This document shows positions 1-11,617 of a stretch of DNA of 64,000 nucleotides, piece after piece. Each line of letters starts with the position of its first letter. Position 1 is the first letter of the stretch. The notes beneath the pieces are model-generated. The model was not told the DNA's origin and did not search any database. It saw nothing but the letters and a program-made list of their open reading frames with translations. Origin of the DNA: Capsaspora owczarzaki ATCC 30864 (Eukaryota > Opisthokonta > Filasterea). The translations under genes were made by a program, and so were the position numbers. The stretch spans positions 686,014 to 750,013 of the forward strand of contig NW_011887302.1 of assembly GCF_000151315.2 (NCBI RefSeq), in the 5' to 3' direction.

Positions 1-118
1 GCTGTTGATCGGCATCGCTCTCAATGGCTGTCTCGTTGTCGTCGAGGATGGCGTGGTATTCGGAGCCCAGGGCATTCAAGATTTGAACTCCGTTCGTGGG
101 AATGACAGGAGCAAGAGA
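1..118 (-). CDS. possible edge of a gene, partial exon
   Basis: The first ~115 bases are open on the minus strand and read A-P-V-I-P-T-N-G-V-Q-I-L-N-A-L, then an acidic stretch, with the third-position GC bias of real exons nearby. A TAG lies just upstream in frame and could be the end of an intron (acceptor near 118). The plus strand is also open here, up to a TAA at 179-181. No family is recognised. The call rests only on codon texture, so it is weak. Confidence 0.25.
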
Positions 119-290
119 GTACTAGCAGACAAGCAGACAGAAGCGAAACGCACCAAAGAAAAACAAGGGATGGTAGAATAACAGTTTAATGAGTAACAAC
201 GAACGAACATGCTTTCCAAAAATAAAAAACGCGCTCTCCCTCACTCGCACACTCGCTCTCAATCATGCATGGTTCTGTGTTTGGGTTTTT

Positions 291-1019
291 TCACTCGTAG
301 GCGGCATAAGACCGAAGAGAATACAAAACAAACCCAATGAAAAGAAAGAGAACGAGTCGGTCCATGGACGATGTGAGGGACCCGTTGCCGCCTGCGTTTG
401 CGCCAGCGCCACTGCCACTTACAAAGCCAGGAACAGGGCTCTTGGTAGCAGCAGCCGCACCAGCCTGGCCAGACGAAGAGGCGCCGCCAAGAACGTGACC
501 AGCGCCCTCAAAGCTCGAGCCGCCCGAGCCAATGTGTGCCTGGACCTTGCGCTCCAGCCCAGCGGGGTCTGCGCCGGTCATGTCGTCGATCTTGGCTCCG
601 TTCTTGAAGAACTGGAACGTGGGCATGGCTCGGATTCCGCATGCTTGCGCGACAGACTGCCCAGAGAGTAGAGAGTTTCATGTCAATGATGCGTTCCTCA
701 AAGCGCCGAGTCCAGTGAGTTTCATCCTTTTTTTGTTTTGTTTTGTTTTGTTTGTTTTTGGTTACCTTGCACTTGTCGACGTCGACCTTGAGGAAGACTG
801 CGTTGGGGTACTTGGTCGAGAGCGAGTCGACGAACGGAGCAATGCGAACGCAAGGACCGCACCAGGTTGCGAAAAAGTCGACGACGACCTGAACCAGCAT
901 CAAAGACAAGACAGAGAAGGTGCCAAAGTAGGTAAGAGTACATGGGGTGAGTGTTTGGACGAATGCGCAGACAAGAAGGAGCGACAGAGAACGAATGCAT
1001 GCAGACACAGCAAAAACGG

Positions 1020-1052
<33 letters not shown>

Positions 1053-1260
1053 AAATCTCGAAACTTTTGTGTTTGCGCGAACAGAGCAAAAGAACGAAGC
1101 GAGTGTGCGTTCCAGCTGAGAAGGAGCACTACAGACAGAGAGAGAGAGGCAGAGACAGAGACAGAGGCAGAGTGTGTGACGGCCGTACCAGCTTGGAGCC
1201 AGCGCCGGTGATGGCAGGAGCAAACTCGGAGTCTTGGTTGATTTGTTGAACGCGACCCAT
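291..1260 (-). CDS. thioredoxin-domain protein with C-terminal membrane anchor
   Basis: A three-exon gene: 1260-1189, 888-766 and 656-291, all junctions in phase 0, giving 186 residues. The start is the ATG at 1260-1258, which opens M-G-R-V-Q-Q-I-N. The thioredoxin fold is shown by FFATWCGPC (active-site CGPC, about residues 30-38) and by the cis-proline motif R-A-M-P-T-F-Q-F-F in exon 3. After the domain comes a Gly/Ser/Ala-rich linker, and the protein ends in a hydrophobic segment [14 protein letters not shown] followed by RSYAAYE. That end predicts a tail-anchored, cytosol-facing thioredoxin on an intracellular membrane; this is inference. Thioredoxins reduce protein disulfides through the two active-site cysteines. 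The first intron contains a ~29-nt A tract on the plus strand (T on the coding strand). Confidence 0.85.
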
Positions 1261-1886
1261 TATTGTGTTGAAGTTTGGGGAAAATTTGAAAGGAGTGAAT
1301 CGATCGTTTTTGGGATTGTGCTGAGAAACAGTGGAATGATGTGGTGATGAGAAGAAACGAAATGAACGAGTTCATGGTGACTCGACAGGAGGGGAGAAAA
1401 ACAGGGAGAAGTGATGGAAAATGGTCAAAAACAAAAGGTCATCTTGTGGCGGGGATTGCGTTCATAGAGACGACCGCGATGTCGGTCTACAACACAAGGA
1501 TGATGTGAAATATTGTTTATTAGCTCTTGGTTGGTGTCGAGGGTGGATTTTGAGACGAGCTGTCGGCATCGGAACTGAATATCGAGTTGTCGCACTTTGA
1601 AGTGCTTGTATCTCTGCTGTATCTTGAGTAACAGTTATAGTACTTTGGAAGAATAATATTTAATAATTGATGTATTATTGGTGTGATTGTCAGGGTGATT
1701 GCTCGTGTTGACCAAAAATTGTTGGTCGTGACACAGTGGAAAAAATTTTCCGAATTTCGGAACGACCGAATTTTTTCAAAAATTCGGTTTTTTTCCAATT
1801 CACCCTGAACGACACGCCAAACTCAGTCAATTACTAGTCTAAACATTTACCAGAGCTATATCACGCATTCTGCACTTGGCTGTATC

Positions 1887-1970
1887 GCAGAGGACAGCTG
1901 CATGCTTGCGGAATTGAAGAACAACGCGAAACGGGTTTCGATTTTCCGCTTTAACGTGGTGAATCCTCGC
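1887..1970 (+). repeat. structured direct repeat, copy 1 (possible ncRNA)
   Basis: This is the first of two ~84-nt copies spaced 155 bp apart. Its ends can pair (GC-A-GAGGA at 1887-1894 with TCCTC-GC at 1964-1970). An internal stem can form between AATTGAA (1912-1918) and TTCGATT (about 1937-1943). The central motif CAACGCGAAA is shared with copy 2. The strand shown is arbitrary. No known RNA family is recognised, and structure was judged by eye. Confidence 0.4.
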
Positions 1971-2041
1971 TTCAACTGACTCTTACGCTATTCTGCACAT
2001 TCACTAGATCTCTACCATACACTTTGCATTTGTTTTTATCC

Positions 2042-2125
2042 GCAGAGGACAGCTGCATGCTTGCTCAAATGAAGATCAACGCGAAATTCTCTTCAATTGG
2101 TCGCTTTAACGTGGTGAATCCTCGC
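2042..2125 (+). repeat. structured direct repeat, copy 2 (possible ncRNA)
   Basis: This is the second copy, of the same 84-nt length, with the same outer pairing (GC-A-GAGGA with TCCTC-GC). Its inner stem uses different bases: TGAAGA pairs with TCTTCA around CAACGCGAAA. Flanks such as the CTATTC...AGATC segment downstream are also partly shared, so the duplicated unit is about 155 bp. Confidence 0.4.
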
Positions 2126-3761
2126 TCCAACTCACTCATACTCGCTCATACACTATTCCACAGATCTGGCAACCTGCTCTGAGCGACATGCTGCTCAGAT
2201 TCCCATTTCGACTTTTGTGTCGACTCATTCTTGTTTCTGTGAGTAGGGTTGGATTTTTTTTATTTATTTATTGAAGTTTTCCTTCCTTTTTCGATTCTTG
2301 TTGTTTTTTCCCCCCCTTCTCAACTCTCGCTCTCTCGACCACGCTTCATCACTGCGTCTCTCTGTCGTTTGAACGGTTTGACATCTCGCCAATGTGCACA
2401 TCCACATCGATGGCGATGGCGTTGAGCTCACGTCAGTTCAAAAGAAAAAAAAAAAAAAAAGACGCGTCTGCAATCTGCATTGAACGAATTTTTTTTCTTT
2501 TCCTTCATTTTTTCATTCAGTCTGTGAATCCTGTTGCACGTCTCGTTGCGCAGCTCGCAGGACGAGCGTCGACTAGCGTGTGTCCACTTGCTGCCTTGAT
2601 CTGCTTCCTCCTCAGCTGCACTGCTTGGGCCGGGTGGAGGGGTTTAACGTTGGCGATCGAACAAGTCTGTTTTTTTTTTTGTTTTTTTTTTTACGATTCG
2701 TTCCACTTGGTGTTTGTTTTCCGTCGCTCTTTGGAACCACGCCGTTCGTCCGTCCACTCAAACGACGTTGCGTCTGCACTTGTCGGGTCGAGTCCTTGGT
2801 GATTGTGTTCGTCCTCACTGCGATCAACTCACTGCGATTCGTGACGTTTCACTGCGCATTTTTCATTGTATTTTTTTTTTTTTTTTTTGGCTATGATTGT
2901 TTGAATGTCCTTCTTTGGTGTTTTTTTTTTTTTTTTTTTTCCCTTCGTTTCGTTTCTTCTCGCTTTTCTTTGATTTTCGATGCCAACGCTTTCTTCAAGC
3001 CAAGCACATGCTTTCGTTTGTTCTTCTTGTTGAACTTTAGAAGAAACGGCGGCTGTGAAGGTTGTTGGACGATTGTTCACAAAATGGAATGCCACAGTCA
3101 GTTAATCGAAATAAATAAAAAAAACAACTCACAAAAAAAAAAAAAAAAAAAAAAAAAATAACGAACCATGACGAAAGTCATCAAATCATCATTTTCAGCG
3201 AAAACAAACACAACAAAAACACTCAAAAAAAGAGAACGAGAACTTTGTATTGATCGCAATCGAAGTTGACGTTCTTATGCATGTTGTGCGTTTGAACAGC
3301 TCAAAAGTGATTGAATGGATGAGTGAATGAGTGAACGAGTGAATGTGAGAGCGTCAGAGTACACAGTCAACAACGGGCACCCCGCATGTGGGCCTTTTTG
3401 ATGAGTTCAGCAATTCTGATGAAAAATTGCTCCATCACCACTTTTATTTTTGTGTGTGGTTTTTGTTTTAAAAAGGCGATCGCATTTCCACTCATTCCCT
3501 CAGTCTTCTTTTTTATCTCTCTCTTTTGTTGGATTCAAACATCACTCCATTCTCTGATTCTTGACTACATTCTATTTCATCATCCACAATTTTTTCGTTA
3601 TTGAAACCCTTCTTTGTTTTCTCTCTCTCTTCTGATTGTATTTCGGTACTGCACACCTTCAAAACACTTTTTTTTGCACCAACTTGCTCGACTCAAACTC
3701 ACTCTGATTGTCACAACTCCTTGTAGTCAATTTTCACACACACACACAACCATCTTAAACC

Positions 3762-6344
3762 ATGGCGTCCAAGTCAAACAACGAGGGCAAGCCCAACCTG
3801 TACCGCATCCCGCCGTACTACTACCTGCACGTTCTGGACCAGAACACGAACATTACACGCGTCGAGGTCGGCCCCAAGACGTTCATTCGCCAGGACCACG
3901 AGAATGTCATTTACGGCCCCGAGAAGATGATTTCAATCCCTCCTCGCAACTATTGCATTATCGAAAACCCGGTTGCGCGCGATGCCAAGGGCGACATTAT
4001 CTTTGAGGACGGCCAGGTCAAGCTGCGCCACGCCGACCAGGAGATTCGCCTCGCCAAGGGCCGCTACGTCGACCCCTTTGCCCTGTACCCCGGCGAAGTC
4101 CTGTTTGGCAAGATCACTCCCCTGCGCACTGTTCCCGCCAACTCTGCCCTGCGCCTTCGCGCCGTCCTCGACTTTTCCGAGGAGGACGGCACCAAGCGCA
4201 CTGCCGGCGACGAGTGGCTCTTTGAGGGCCCTGGCACGTACATTCCCCAGGTCGAGGTCGAGGTTGCCGAGACCATCCGCGCCACCATCATCAAGGCCAA
4301 CCAGGCTCTCAAGCTCCGCGCCCGCAAGGACTGCGTCGACCGCGATGGCGTCGTCCGCGTCACTGGCGAGGAGTGGATTGTGAGCAAGGTTGGTGCCTAC
4401 CTCAACGGCGCCTACGAGGAGGTTGTCGACGTGGTCAACGCCTTTGTCCTGACTGACAAGAAGGCCCTGCACCTGCGTGCCACCAAGACCTTCAAGGACG
4501 CCTACAACCAGGTCCGCAAGAACGGTGAGGAGTGGCTCATCACCCTCAAGGACACTGAGGCGCACATCCCCTCCGTCTACGAGGAGGTTGTTGGCATTAT
4601 CAACATTACCACCATCACCAACCGCCAGTACGCCGTCATTCTCGACCCTGTCGGTGCTGACGGCAAGCCCCAGCTCGGCCAGAAGCGTCTTGTCAAGGGC
4701 GAGACGTCCTTCTTCCTCCGCCCCGGCGAATCGCTCGAGCGCGGCATCCAGAGCGTGCACGTTCTCGGCGAGGACGAGGGCCTGATTCTCCGAGCCAACG
4801 AGGAGTTTGTCGAGCAGGTTCAGGGCGGCGCCAACATTAAGCGCTCCCCCGGTGACCGCTGGATGATTCGCGGCCCCGTCGAGTACGTGCCCCCCGTCGA
4901 GATTGAGGTTGTCTCCAAGCGCAAGGCCATCCCGCTCGACGCCAACGAGGGTATCTATGTCCGCGACACCAAGACCGGCAAGGTTCGCGACATTAAGGGC
5001 ATCACGTACATGCTCAACGAGAACGAGGAGCTTTGGCAGAAGGAGTTGCCCGCCGCTGTCGAGCAGCTGCTCGTCTCTGGCCGCGATCCGCTTGCCGAGC
5101 GCTCTGAGCGCGACCCCCCGGCTGCCGGCAAGGCTCGCGACATGACCCGCATTGTCACCTTCCGCGTGCCTCACAACGCTGCCGTCCAGATTTACGACTT
5201 TAAGGAAAAGAAGGCCCGCGTTGTCTTTGGCCCCGAGCTTGTCATGCTTGGCCCCGACGAACAGTTCACCAAGCTTTCGCTCTCTGGCGGCAAGCCCAAG
5301 CGCCCCAACGTGATCAAGGCGCTGTGCCTGCTCCTCGGCCCCGACTTTTTCACTGACATTATCACCATCGAGACTGCCGATCACGCTCGCCTCCAGCTCC
5401 AGCTCTCGTACAACTGGCACTTTGAGGTCGACCAGAAGAACACTGACGATGCCGCCAAGCTCTTCTCGGTGCCCGACTTTGTCGGCGACGCTTGCAAGGC
5501 CATTGCCTCTCGCGTTCGTGGCGCCGTTGCCTCTGTCCAGTTTGACGACTTCCACAAGAACTCTGCCAAGATCATCCGTGCGTCGGTCTTTGGCATTGAC
5601 GAGAAGGGCAAGGTCCGCGACAAGTTTGTCTTCCCCTCCAACAACCTCTGCATCACCTCGATTGATATTCAGTCCGTCGAGCCCGTCGACCAGCGCACCC
5701 GCGACGCTCTGCAAAAGTCCGTCCAACTCGCCATCGAGATCACCACCAACTCGCAGGAGGCTGCTGCTCGCCACGAGGCCGAGCGTCTCGAGCAGGAGGC
5801 CAAGGGCCGCCTCGAGCGCCAGAAGATTGAGGCTGAGGCCGAGGCCGAGAAGGCTCGCCGATCGCTGCTCGAGCTCCAGGCCCAGTCCGCAGCCGTCGAG
5901 TCCACTGGTCAGGCCAAGGCTGAGGCCCAGTCCCGCGCTGAGGCTGCCCGCATTGAGGGTGAGGCTGCCGTCAACCAGGCCAAGCTCAAGGCCGAGGCCA
6001 TGCGCATTGAGGCCGAGTCCGAGCTCGAGCGCTTGACTGCTGCCCGCGAGGCCGAGACCAAGTACGTTCGCGAGCAGAACGAGCTCGAGATTGTCAAGAC
6101 CCGCGACATGGCCGAGATTGAGACCCGCAAGTTTGAGGACACTGTCAAGGCCCTCACTCCCGAGACGCTCCGCTCCATCTTCTCGGCAGAGAGCGAGTCC
6201 AAGGTCCGTCTGCTCCAGGCCCTCAACCTCCAGTCGACCATTTTCACCGACGGCAACTCGCCCATCAACCTGTTCAACACTGCCAACGGTCTTATCGGTG
6301 CTGCCGGCGCTGCCGGCGCTTCTGGCGCCATTGCCAACAAGTAA
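3762..6344 (+). CDS. MVP: major vault protein
   Basis: A single uninterrupted reading frame of 860 residues, close to the ~890 of animal MVP. MVP is the only structural protein of the vault shell, a large cytosolic ribonucleoprotein of unsettled function. The N-terminal half is a chain of beta-rich MVP repeats (for example [17 protein letters not shown] and later blocks with EEWL/GPxxYxP motifs). About residues 510-640 hold the shoulder (band-7-like) domain, with [17 protein letters not shown]. About 650-800 is the long Ala/Glu/Arg-rich cap helix ([19 protein letters not shown]), which forms the half-vault coiled coil. The tail is Ala/Gly-rich ([15 protein letters not shown]). The ATG sits in ACCATGG and opens [20 protein letters not shown]. 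The gene has no introns, unlike most large genes around it. Downstream neighbours are on the other strand. Confidence 0.97.
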   Translation: MASKSNNEGKPNLYRIPPYYYLHVLDQNTNITRVEVGPKTFIRQDHENVIYGPEKMISIPPRNYCIIENPVARDAKGDIIFEDGQVKLRHADQEIRLAKGRYVDPFALYPGEVLFGKITPLRTVPANSALRLRAVLDFSEEDGTKRTAGDEWLFEGPGTYIPQVEVEVAETIRATIIKANQALKLRARKDCVDRDGVVRVTGEEWIVSKVGAYLNGAYEEVVDVVNAFVLTDKKALHLRATKTFKDAYNQVRKNGEEWLITLKDTEAHIPSVYEEVVGIINITTITNRQYAVILDPVGADGKPQLGQKRLVKGETSFFLRPGESLERGIQSVHVLGEDEGLILRANEEFVEQVQGGANIKRSPGDRWMIRGPVEYVPPVEIEVVSKRKAIPLDANEGIYVRDTKTGKVRDIKGITYMLNENEELWQKELPAAVEQLLVSGRDPLAERSERDPPAAGKARDMTRIVTFRVPHNAAVQIYDFKEKKARVVFGPELVMLGPDEQFTKLSLSGGKPKRPNVIKALCLLLGPDFFTDIITIETADHARLQLQLSYNWHFEVDQKNTDDAAKLFSVPDFVGDACKAIASRVRGAVASVQFDDFHKNSAKIIRASVFGIDEKGKVRDKFVFPSNNLCITSIDIQSVEPVDQRTRDALQKSVQLAIEITTNSQEAAARHEAERLEQEAKGRLERQKIEAEAEAEKARRSLLELQAQSAAVESTGQAKAEAQSRAEAARIEGEAAVNQAKLKAEAMRIEAESELERLTAAREAETKYVREQNELEIVKTRDMAEIETRKFEDTVKALTPETLRSIFSAESESKVRLLQALNLQSTIFTDGNSPINLFNTANGLIGAAGAAGASGAIANK

Positions 6345-6759
6345 ACGTTTGTTGGTGTTGCCTGTGAATGCCTGTTAATGTTTGATGTGTTTTGTTCTCT
6401 CCAAATAATCAACTCGTTCATTTTTGGATTGTTGTTTGGTTCATTTTGTGATTGGATTCGAGGAATTGGTTTGAAATTGTTGGGTGAACTCATTGTTGAA
6501 CGCAAACTCGAATGATTTGGTAGTTTTAAACTGGGTCAGTAAACTTTGAGTGGAAAGTCGAGTCGGCGCAAACTGCATGTCCAATAACATCAGTCAAGTC
6601 CTGCCTCGTGAACAAACGCTTGGAGATAGGGTTGATGTTCATCCTCAGTGCTTTTTTGAGAGGGGAGAGAAAGAACTCGCGGCATGGTCGAATATTAGAG
6701 CATCGATCCTCAGCAAAAAAACGTGTTGATGGAACCGAACAACTCAAACATTTGCAAGA
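6345..6759. other. intergenic region between convergent genes
   Basis: This is 415 bp between the stop of the vault gene (+) and the stop of the coiled-coil gene (-). It should hold both 3' UTRs. Nothing else is visible. Confidence 0.5.
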
Positions 6760-7791
6760 TTAGTCGAGCCAGGGCAGAGAGAGGATGCTGTCAAGATCCT
6801 CTTGCGCATACAGACGGTATTCTTCCGGCAGCTGGGACATTTCAGCCTTGAGCTGTTCGGTAGTCTTGCCAGCGCCATAGTGCGCGAGTGCGTGGAACCG
6901 ACTGCGAAGCCCGTACGCAATCAGGAGCCAGTACGCAACCATGAAGCTGCGGAATGACCACTTGGTTGTTGTAAAGTGCTCCTTCAGTTTCTTGATTTCC
7001 GCCTCATCATCGTCCCTGACCGTGTTCGAAACTTCAGTCAGACGGCCGCCCGACAACAAAGCGGGAGAGTAGCGCCCGCGGCCCGAAAAGTTTTCGGCAC
7101 AGACATCGAAGGCATCTCGACGAGCAGCACGATCGGGAAACGCTTCTTTCAGAACGTGATTCACAAGCGTGGACATGGAAGCACCAAGATTGAGGAGAGC
7201 TTCCTTTGCTGCCGCCTGAGCTTCCTTTGTAGCCGCCTGAGCCTTGAACTCCTCAAAAGCGGTCTCGAGACCAGCGATCTTCTCATCTTGAGCGGCGATC
7301 TTGGCCTTCAACTCTAAGATGGTAGAGGATTGATGAGCGACCGTGGCCTCGAGAGCAAGGATCTTGGCTTGCAACGTCTGCGCGTCTTGGAGAAGATTGC
7401 TTTTTTCTAACGTCAGACGGTTGACAGAAGCGGAGAGTTGTCGATTTTGAATAACAAGGTCGCGATTTTGAGCGGTCAGGTCGCGGTTTTTCGCAGATGG
7501 GTTGCTCGCAGATGGACCGATTTTCATCAACAATTCAAGATGATCCACGTCGGCGTGAAGCTGTTTGATGAGGACTTTTTGATCGGCAATCGTCGACTCG
7601 AAAACTCGAACGCGCTCGAGATGCTCGCCCGTCATGCGGAGCTGAGCTGACTTTTCCGTCTCGAGAGCAGCGTGAGAGCGCTCGCACTCAGCGTGGCATT
7701 CTTGCAGTTGCTGGCGAAGGGAAGCGATCAAATCAGATGTGTTGCATGAGTCTGCCGAGACAATCGATGTCGAACCGGTTGATGAGTCCAT
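6760..7791 (-). CDS. coiled-coil protein of unknown function
   Basis: An intronless frame of 343 residues starting at the ATG at 7791-7789. After a Ser/Thr-rich head, residues ~20-215 are almost continuous heptad-like coiled coil (LRQQLQECHAECERSH; repeats such as NRDLTAQNRDLVIQNRQLSA). Residues ~215-343 look globular, with an aromatic/hydrophobic segment SFRSFMVAYWLLIAYGLRSR and an acidic end (LDSILSLPWLD). No family is recognised. The regular heptads argue for a real protein and a dimeric or scaffold role. The gene converges on the vault gene and is tandem with the PRP28 gene upstream. Confidence 0.75.
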   Translation of the reverse strand: MDSSTGSTSIVSADSCNTSDLIASLRQQLQECHAECERSHAALETEKSAQLRMTGEHLERVRVFESTIADQKVLIKQLHADVDHLELLMKIGPSASNPSAKNRDLTAQNRDLVIQNRQLSASVNRLTLEKSNLLQDAQTLQAKILALEATVAHQSSTILELKAKIAAQDEKIAGLETAFEEFKAQAATKEAQAAAKEALLNLGASMSTLVNHVLKEAFPDRAARRDAFDVCAENFSGRGRYSPALLSGGRLTEVSNTVRDDDEAEIKKLKEHFTTTKWSFRSFMVAYWLLIAYGLRSRFHALAHYGAGKTTEQLKAEMSQLPEEYRLYAQEDLDSILSLPWLD

Positions 7792-8305
7792 TTGTTCCTA
7801 CACGAAGTCGGAGAAGCTGTCGCATCACAATCCGAACAAGTTAGCCATCATCGGGTTCAACGAAAAGCAGTGGGTGGTGTAATGCGAGTTGTGCTGGTGA
7901 AAGAAGGATGTTTGTTTTTGTTTTGTTTTTTCGTTGCGTTGGTTTGCGTGGGGAGTCTCCAGCTCAAAGCAAGTGTTCATCACAGAAGTAAACAAGTACT
8001 GGTGTTGTCAATATGAACCAACCTGTTCAATGCGAAATGAAAGGGGCAGTACAACTGAGAGTGTAGATTGACTGCGTTCGGTGAATCAGCACTTTTGACT
8101 TGCACTGTTCGACTCGAATGATTTGGTGACTTCAATGATGATTGGTTTCTGAAAGTAAAACATTGGAGAGGAACACGGATCAGAAGACTCGTTGAACACA
8201 ACATTGAACTTGTTGAACACAGCTTTTGAATTTGTTGAACGAAACTTTGAACGTTTCGAACAAGAATACAAACTTTTGAAACCTTCTCAAACACTGCAAG
8301 TTGCT
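7792..8305. other. intergenic region
   Basis: This is 514 bp between the start of the coiled-coil gene and the stop of the PRP28 gene, both on the minus strand. It should hold the promoter of one and the 3' UTR of the other. No gene is seen. Confidence 0.5.
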
Positions 8306-11300
8306 CTAAAAACCCATCTTGCGCAAATCTTTGCTGGACATCTGACCGGGCGGGTTTTGCGCTTCGGGGTGGTTCATGAGATCGGGAGGGCACTTGGACA
8401 CTGGAGAGTTGATCAAAATCTGCTTGAGCTCGTAGTACACGCCCGTGTCCTCGTTGGTCAAGAAGGTGATGGCGAGACCCTTCTTGCCGGCACGACCAGT
8501 ACGACCGATGCGATGCGTGTACTCTGCAAAAGGAAGGGGGAAAGGCAAAAGCCAACGTGAGGAGAACTCTCAAACCCACACACAACAACACCTCTTTTGA
8601 CATCATACCCTGAACAGTCTTGGACATGTCGTAGTTGATGACAAGAGAGACATCCTTAATGTCAATACCGCGACCTGCGACATCCGTGGCAACCAGCAGA
8701 TCGAGATCGCCAGACTTGAAGCCGTCCAGGGCGGCCTGACGCTGCTCTTGCGTCTTGCCACCGTGGAGCGACGCAACGCGATAGCCGAGCTTTTCGAGAG
8801 ACTTGGCCAGCAAGTCGCAGCCCTTCTTTTGATTGACGAAAATGAAGATTGGGGGCTCGTGCTCTTCGCCCAAGATCTCGAGCAGACGCTTGCGCTTGTT
8901 CGCTTCGGTCATGATTTCCACGACCTGCGTGACTTGGTCGACGGTTTGGCCTGCAGATCCAATGGTGACCACTGCAGGCTTGCGCATGTATTGCTGGGCC
9001 AGCCGCTGCACAAGCGGAGGCATGGTGGCTGTGAACATGACTGTCTGGCGGTAGCGCGTCTTGACAATCGAATCAATGTCCATGTTTTCAAACTTTTGCG
9101 TGTGGTAAGTCACCGCGTCAAGGGCTTCGTCCGGCTCGTCCGTTGGGCGCATGTTGGAGACCGGGAAGAAGTCGAGCACTTTCTTGAGATCCGGCTCAAA
9201 ACCCATGTCAATCATGCGATCGGCTTCGTCCAACACAATGTATGTGCAGCGGTTGAGCACCAAGTAGCGGTTTTCAAGAATGTCAATCAGGCGACCAGGA
9301 GTGGCAATGATAATGTCGCAGCCCAGCCGGAGTTGGAAGGCTTGTTCTTCGCGAGAAAGCTGGAGGAGGTGAGGCGAGTACAAGTGGGACATGCGAGGAG
9401 TCAGTTGAGCAAAATCAAGCAGTTACACACACGCAGTAAACACACAAACAAGGCAGACGTACACCACCAATGACGCAGACGGTGCGCAGGCCCATCGGGT
9501 TGGCAAACTTGAGCGTCTCGACCTCGATCTGCTGGGCAAGTTCACGGGTTGGCGCCATAATGATGGCAAAGGGACCATGGTCGACAGTCTGCTCGCGCAG
9601 GCGGCGCGGAATGCGTGAAACCCACACGAGAAGCGGGATGACAAAGGCTGCCGTTTTACCACTGCCCGTTTGCGCAATGCCGATAACATCGCGGTTTTGC
9701 AGGCCGATGGGGATGGCTTGACGCTGAATGGGCGACGGCTCAGTGTAGCCCAAATCCGTGATAATGTCGAGGATTTCAGTTGGCAGGCCAATCTCATTCC
9801 AGTTGCGCATCGGCCGTGGAATGTGGCCGCCCTTCGCACCAATGTTGTAGTCTTCTCGCAGGATGCGCCAGTCACGCTCTGTCATTTGGTCCAGCGGCTT
9901 GTCGGCCCAATGGCGCTCGTCAAACTTGACTCGGGATTCCTTGAGGAGTTCTTCACGCCGGCGTTCTCTGAAAGAAAGGGAAAATGAAACGCGTGAGCGG
10001 CTGCAGGACTCATGATACACATCCACAAAGAACGTTTGCCAAGCTCGAACAAGCAAGGAAGGGAACAAAAAAACTGGAACGTACTCGACACGCTCGTTCT
10101 CCTCTTGAGTTTGGCGGGCAGAAAGATAGTCGCGGTAGAAGGACGCCTTCAGCTGGCTCGTCGGGTCAATGCCAGCAATATGGCCACGGCCAAACAACTG
10201 GGCCTGGTGGCGCTCCTTGTACAAGGGGTTGAAATCCATGGACGTGTCGTCCTGGTTGTCCCATTCGAACAGGAACTTGCGATCCAAGCGTTTGCGGTTT
10301 GTTTGGACGGCCTGGCCAGACAAGTAGCGTTCCTATGTGACAGAATGAGATTGATATAAGTTAGTGGCTTGGCCAGCAACATGTTGCATGGAGGTTGAAA
10401 TGGAAGAAGGAAAGAAAACAAACAAACAAACAAAAAAAAAAAAAAAGACGCACCTTGTTTGCTTTGAGCTCTTCTTCGGCTGCAATTTCAGCCTCGGAGC
10501 GACGCGGCTCGCGGCTGTCGCGCCCACCACGATCAAAGCGGTCGCGACTATCGCGGGGACGGTCGCGATCGTTCGAGGAAGTACGGTCTGATGAGAAGCG
10601 CGAATATGGGTCGGTGCGATCACGATCGCGATCACTGCTGCTGCCGCGGTTGAACGATGATCCATTCGAGCTTCCGGCGGCATTGCTGCTGCTGCTGCTA
10701 CTAGTACCGCTCGAGGTGGACATGGAGTGGTCGGATGAGCTTGCTCCGCTTGCCAAGATGGCAATGCCACCCTGGAGTCGAGCACGTTGGGCATTCACTT
10801 CGTCCTGGCTACATTTGATGGCCAGCTCTGCGCGCTGTTCCTTGGTGAGAAATACCGGCTGCATGATGAAAGAGGAGTGCACATGATAAACAAAAGCAAT
10901 GCAAACACAAATCCAAAAACAGTCAGTATCTCAGAAATCGCAACCCAAAATGACACATTCGGTTGGTGATGCTTTTGTTACCTTGTCTTGCACATTCTGT
11001 TGCTGCTGTCGCTCAGCAACGAGGGCTTCCAATGACAGCGGCTGACGCTTGCTGGACGACGATGCGGACGAGGATGACGATCCAGCAGCAGAAGCATCAT
11101 CGCCCAGTGTCGAATCGCTTCCGGCTCCAGACCGAGCGCCAGACAGCACTGACGACGACGACGATGATGATGATGAAGAGGCACCAGAAGCACCAGGGGC
11201 GTCCGAGTCCATCCTTGGTCGCTTGCTCATGCTTGAGGACGACGACGAGGACGACGATCGGTTGTCGTCTCGGCCATAGTCCCGTCCTCCGTGGTCCCTG

Positions 11301-11335
11301 CCATAGTCACGGCTGTCACGACTGTCGCGAGAGTA

Positions 11336-11380
<45 letters not shown>

Positions 11381-11617
11381 GCGGGAATCGCGGTGGTCGT
11401 AGTCAGACCGGCTCGAGCTCGATCGGCTGCTGGAACTGGCGCTGGCACTGCTGCGTTCCCGGTCTCGCTCACGGTCGCGACCATCACGAGAGTCACGGTA
11501 ATCACGAGAGTCACGAGAGTCTCGGTAATCACGAGAGTCGCGGGAGTCGCGGGAGTCGCGCGAGTCGTCCGCGTACGGTCGCTTCGAAGTTGTGCGCTCC
11601 GTCGCCGAGTCGTCCAT
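8306..11617 (-). CDS. DDX23: PRP28/DDX23-type DEAD-box spliceosomal RNA helicase
   Basis: Six exons join in phase: 11617-10982, 10858-10454, 10332-10085, 9967-9463, 9359-8609 and 8523-8306, giving about 920 residues. PRP28 helps exchange U1 for U6 at the 5' splice site during spliceosome activation in the nucleus. Exons 1-2 encode an SR-like arm of RD/DSR repeats ([20 protein letters not shown] and a DRDRDRD run) with long Ser tracts. The C-terminal half shows the complete helicase set: a Q-motif region ([14 protein letters not shown]), [60 protein letters not shown] and [10 protein letters not shown]. The [10 protein letters not shown] context and the [20 protein letters not shown] linker are typical of PRP28. 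Human DDX23 is 820 residues; the excess is in the low-complexity arm. The start is the first ATG after an intron-free upstream stop region. Confidence 0.95.
11338..11386. repeat. hexanucleotide microsatellite inside PRP28 exon 1
   Basis: A tandem GGTCTC-type hexamer, about eight copies, codes the Arg-Asp dipeptide run of the SR-like arm on the minus strand. Related GAGTCGCG/GAGTCACG units at 11480-11560 encode the DSR repeats. Such tracts change length easily by slippage in multiples of two codons. Confidence 0.8.

Larger units (their letters stand above)
1261..3761. other. long non-coding AT-rich intergenic region
   Basis: No gene was found in about 2.5 kb. The stretch contains the two structured direct repeats described separately (1887-1970 and 2042-2125), several T tracts (around 2875-2888 and 2923-2940) and an A tract near 3133-3158. 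The last ~150 bases before 3762 are pyrimidine-rich and probably hold the vault-protein 5' UTR. Open frames here are low-complexity Phe/Lys readings of homopolymers. Confidence 0.6.

Noticed and set aside
2392-3161. Open frames rich in Phe or Lys
   Set aside because: They translate T and A homopolymers; no codon bias or domain supports a gene.
3933-5774. A 613-codon open frame antisense to the vault gene
   Set aside because: It is a by-product of strong GC3 bias in the sense gene; the translation is a monotonous Leu/Val/Asp/Gly reading with no domain, while the sense frame is a full MVP.
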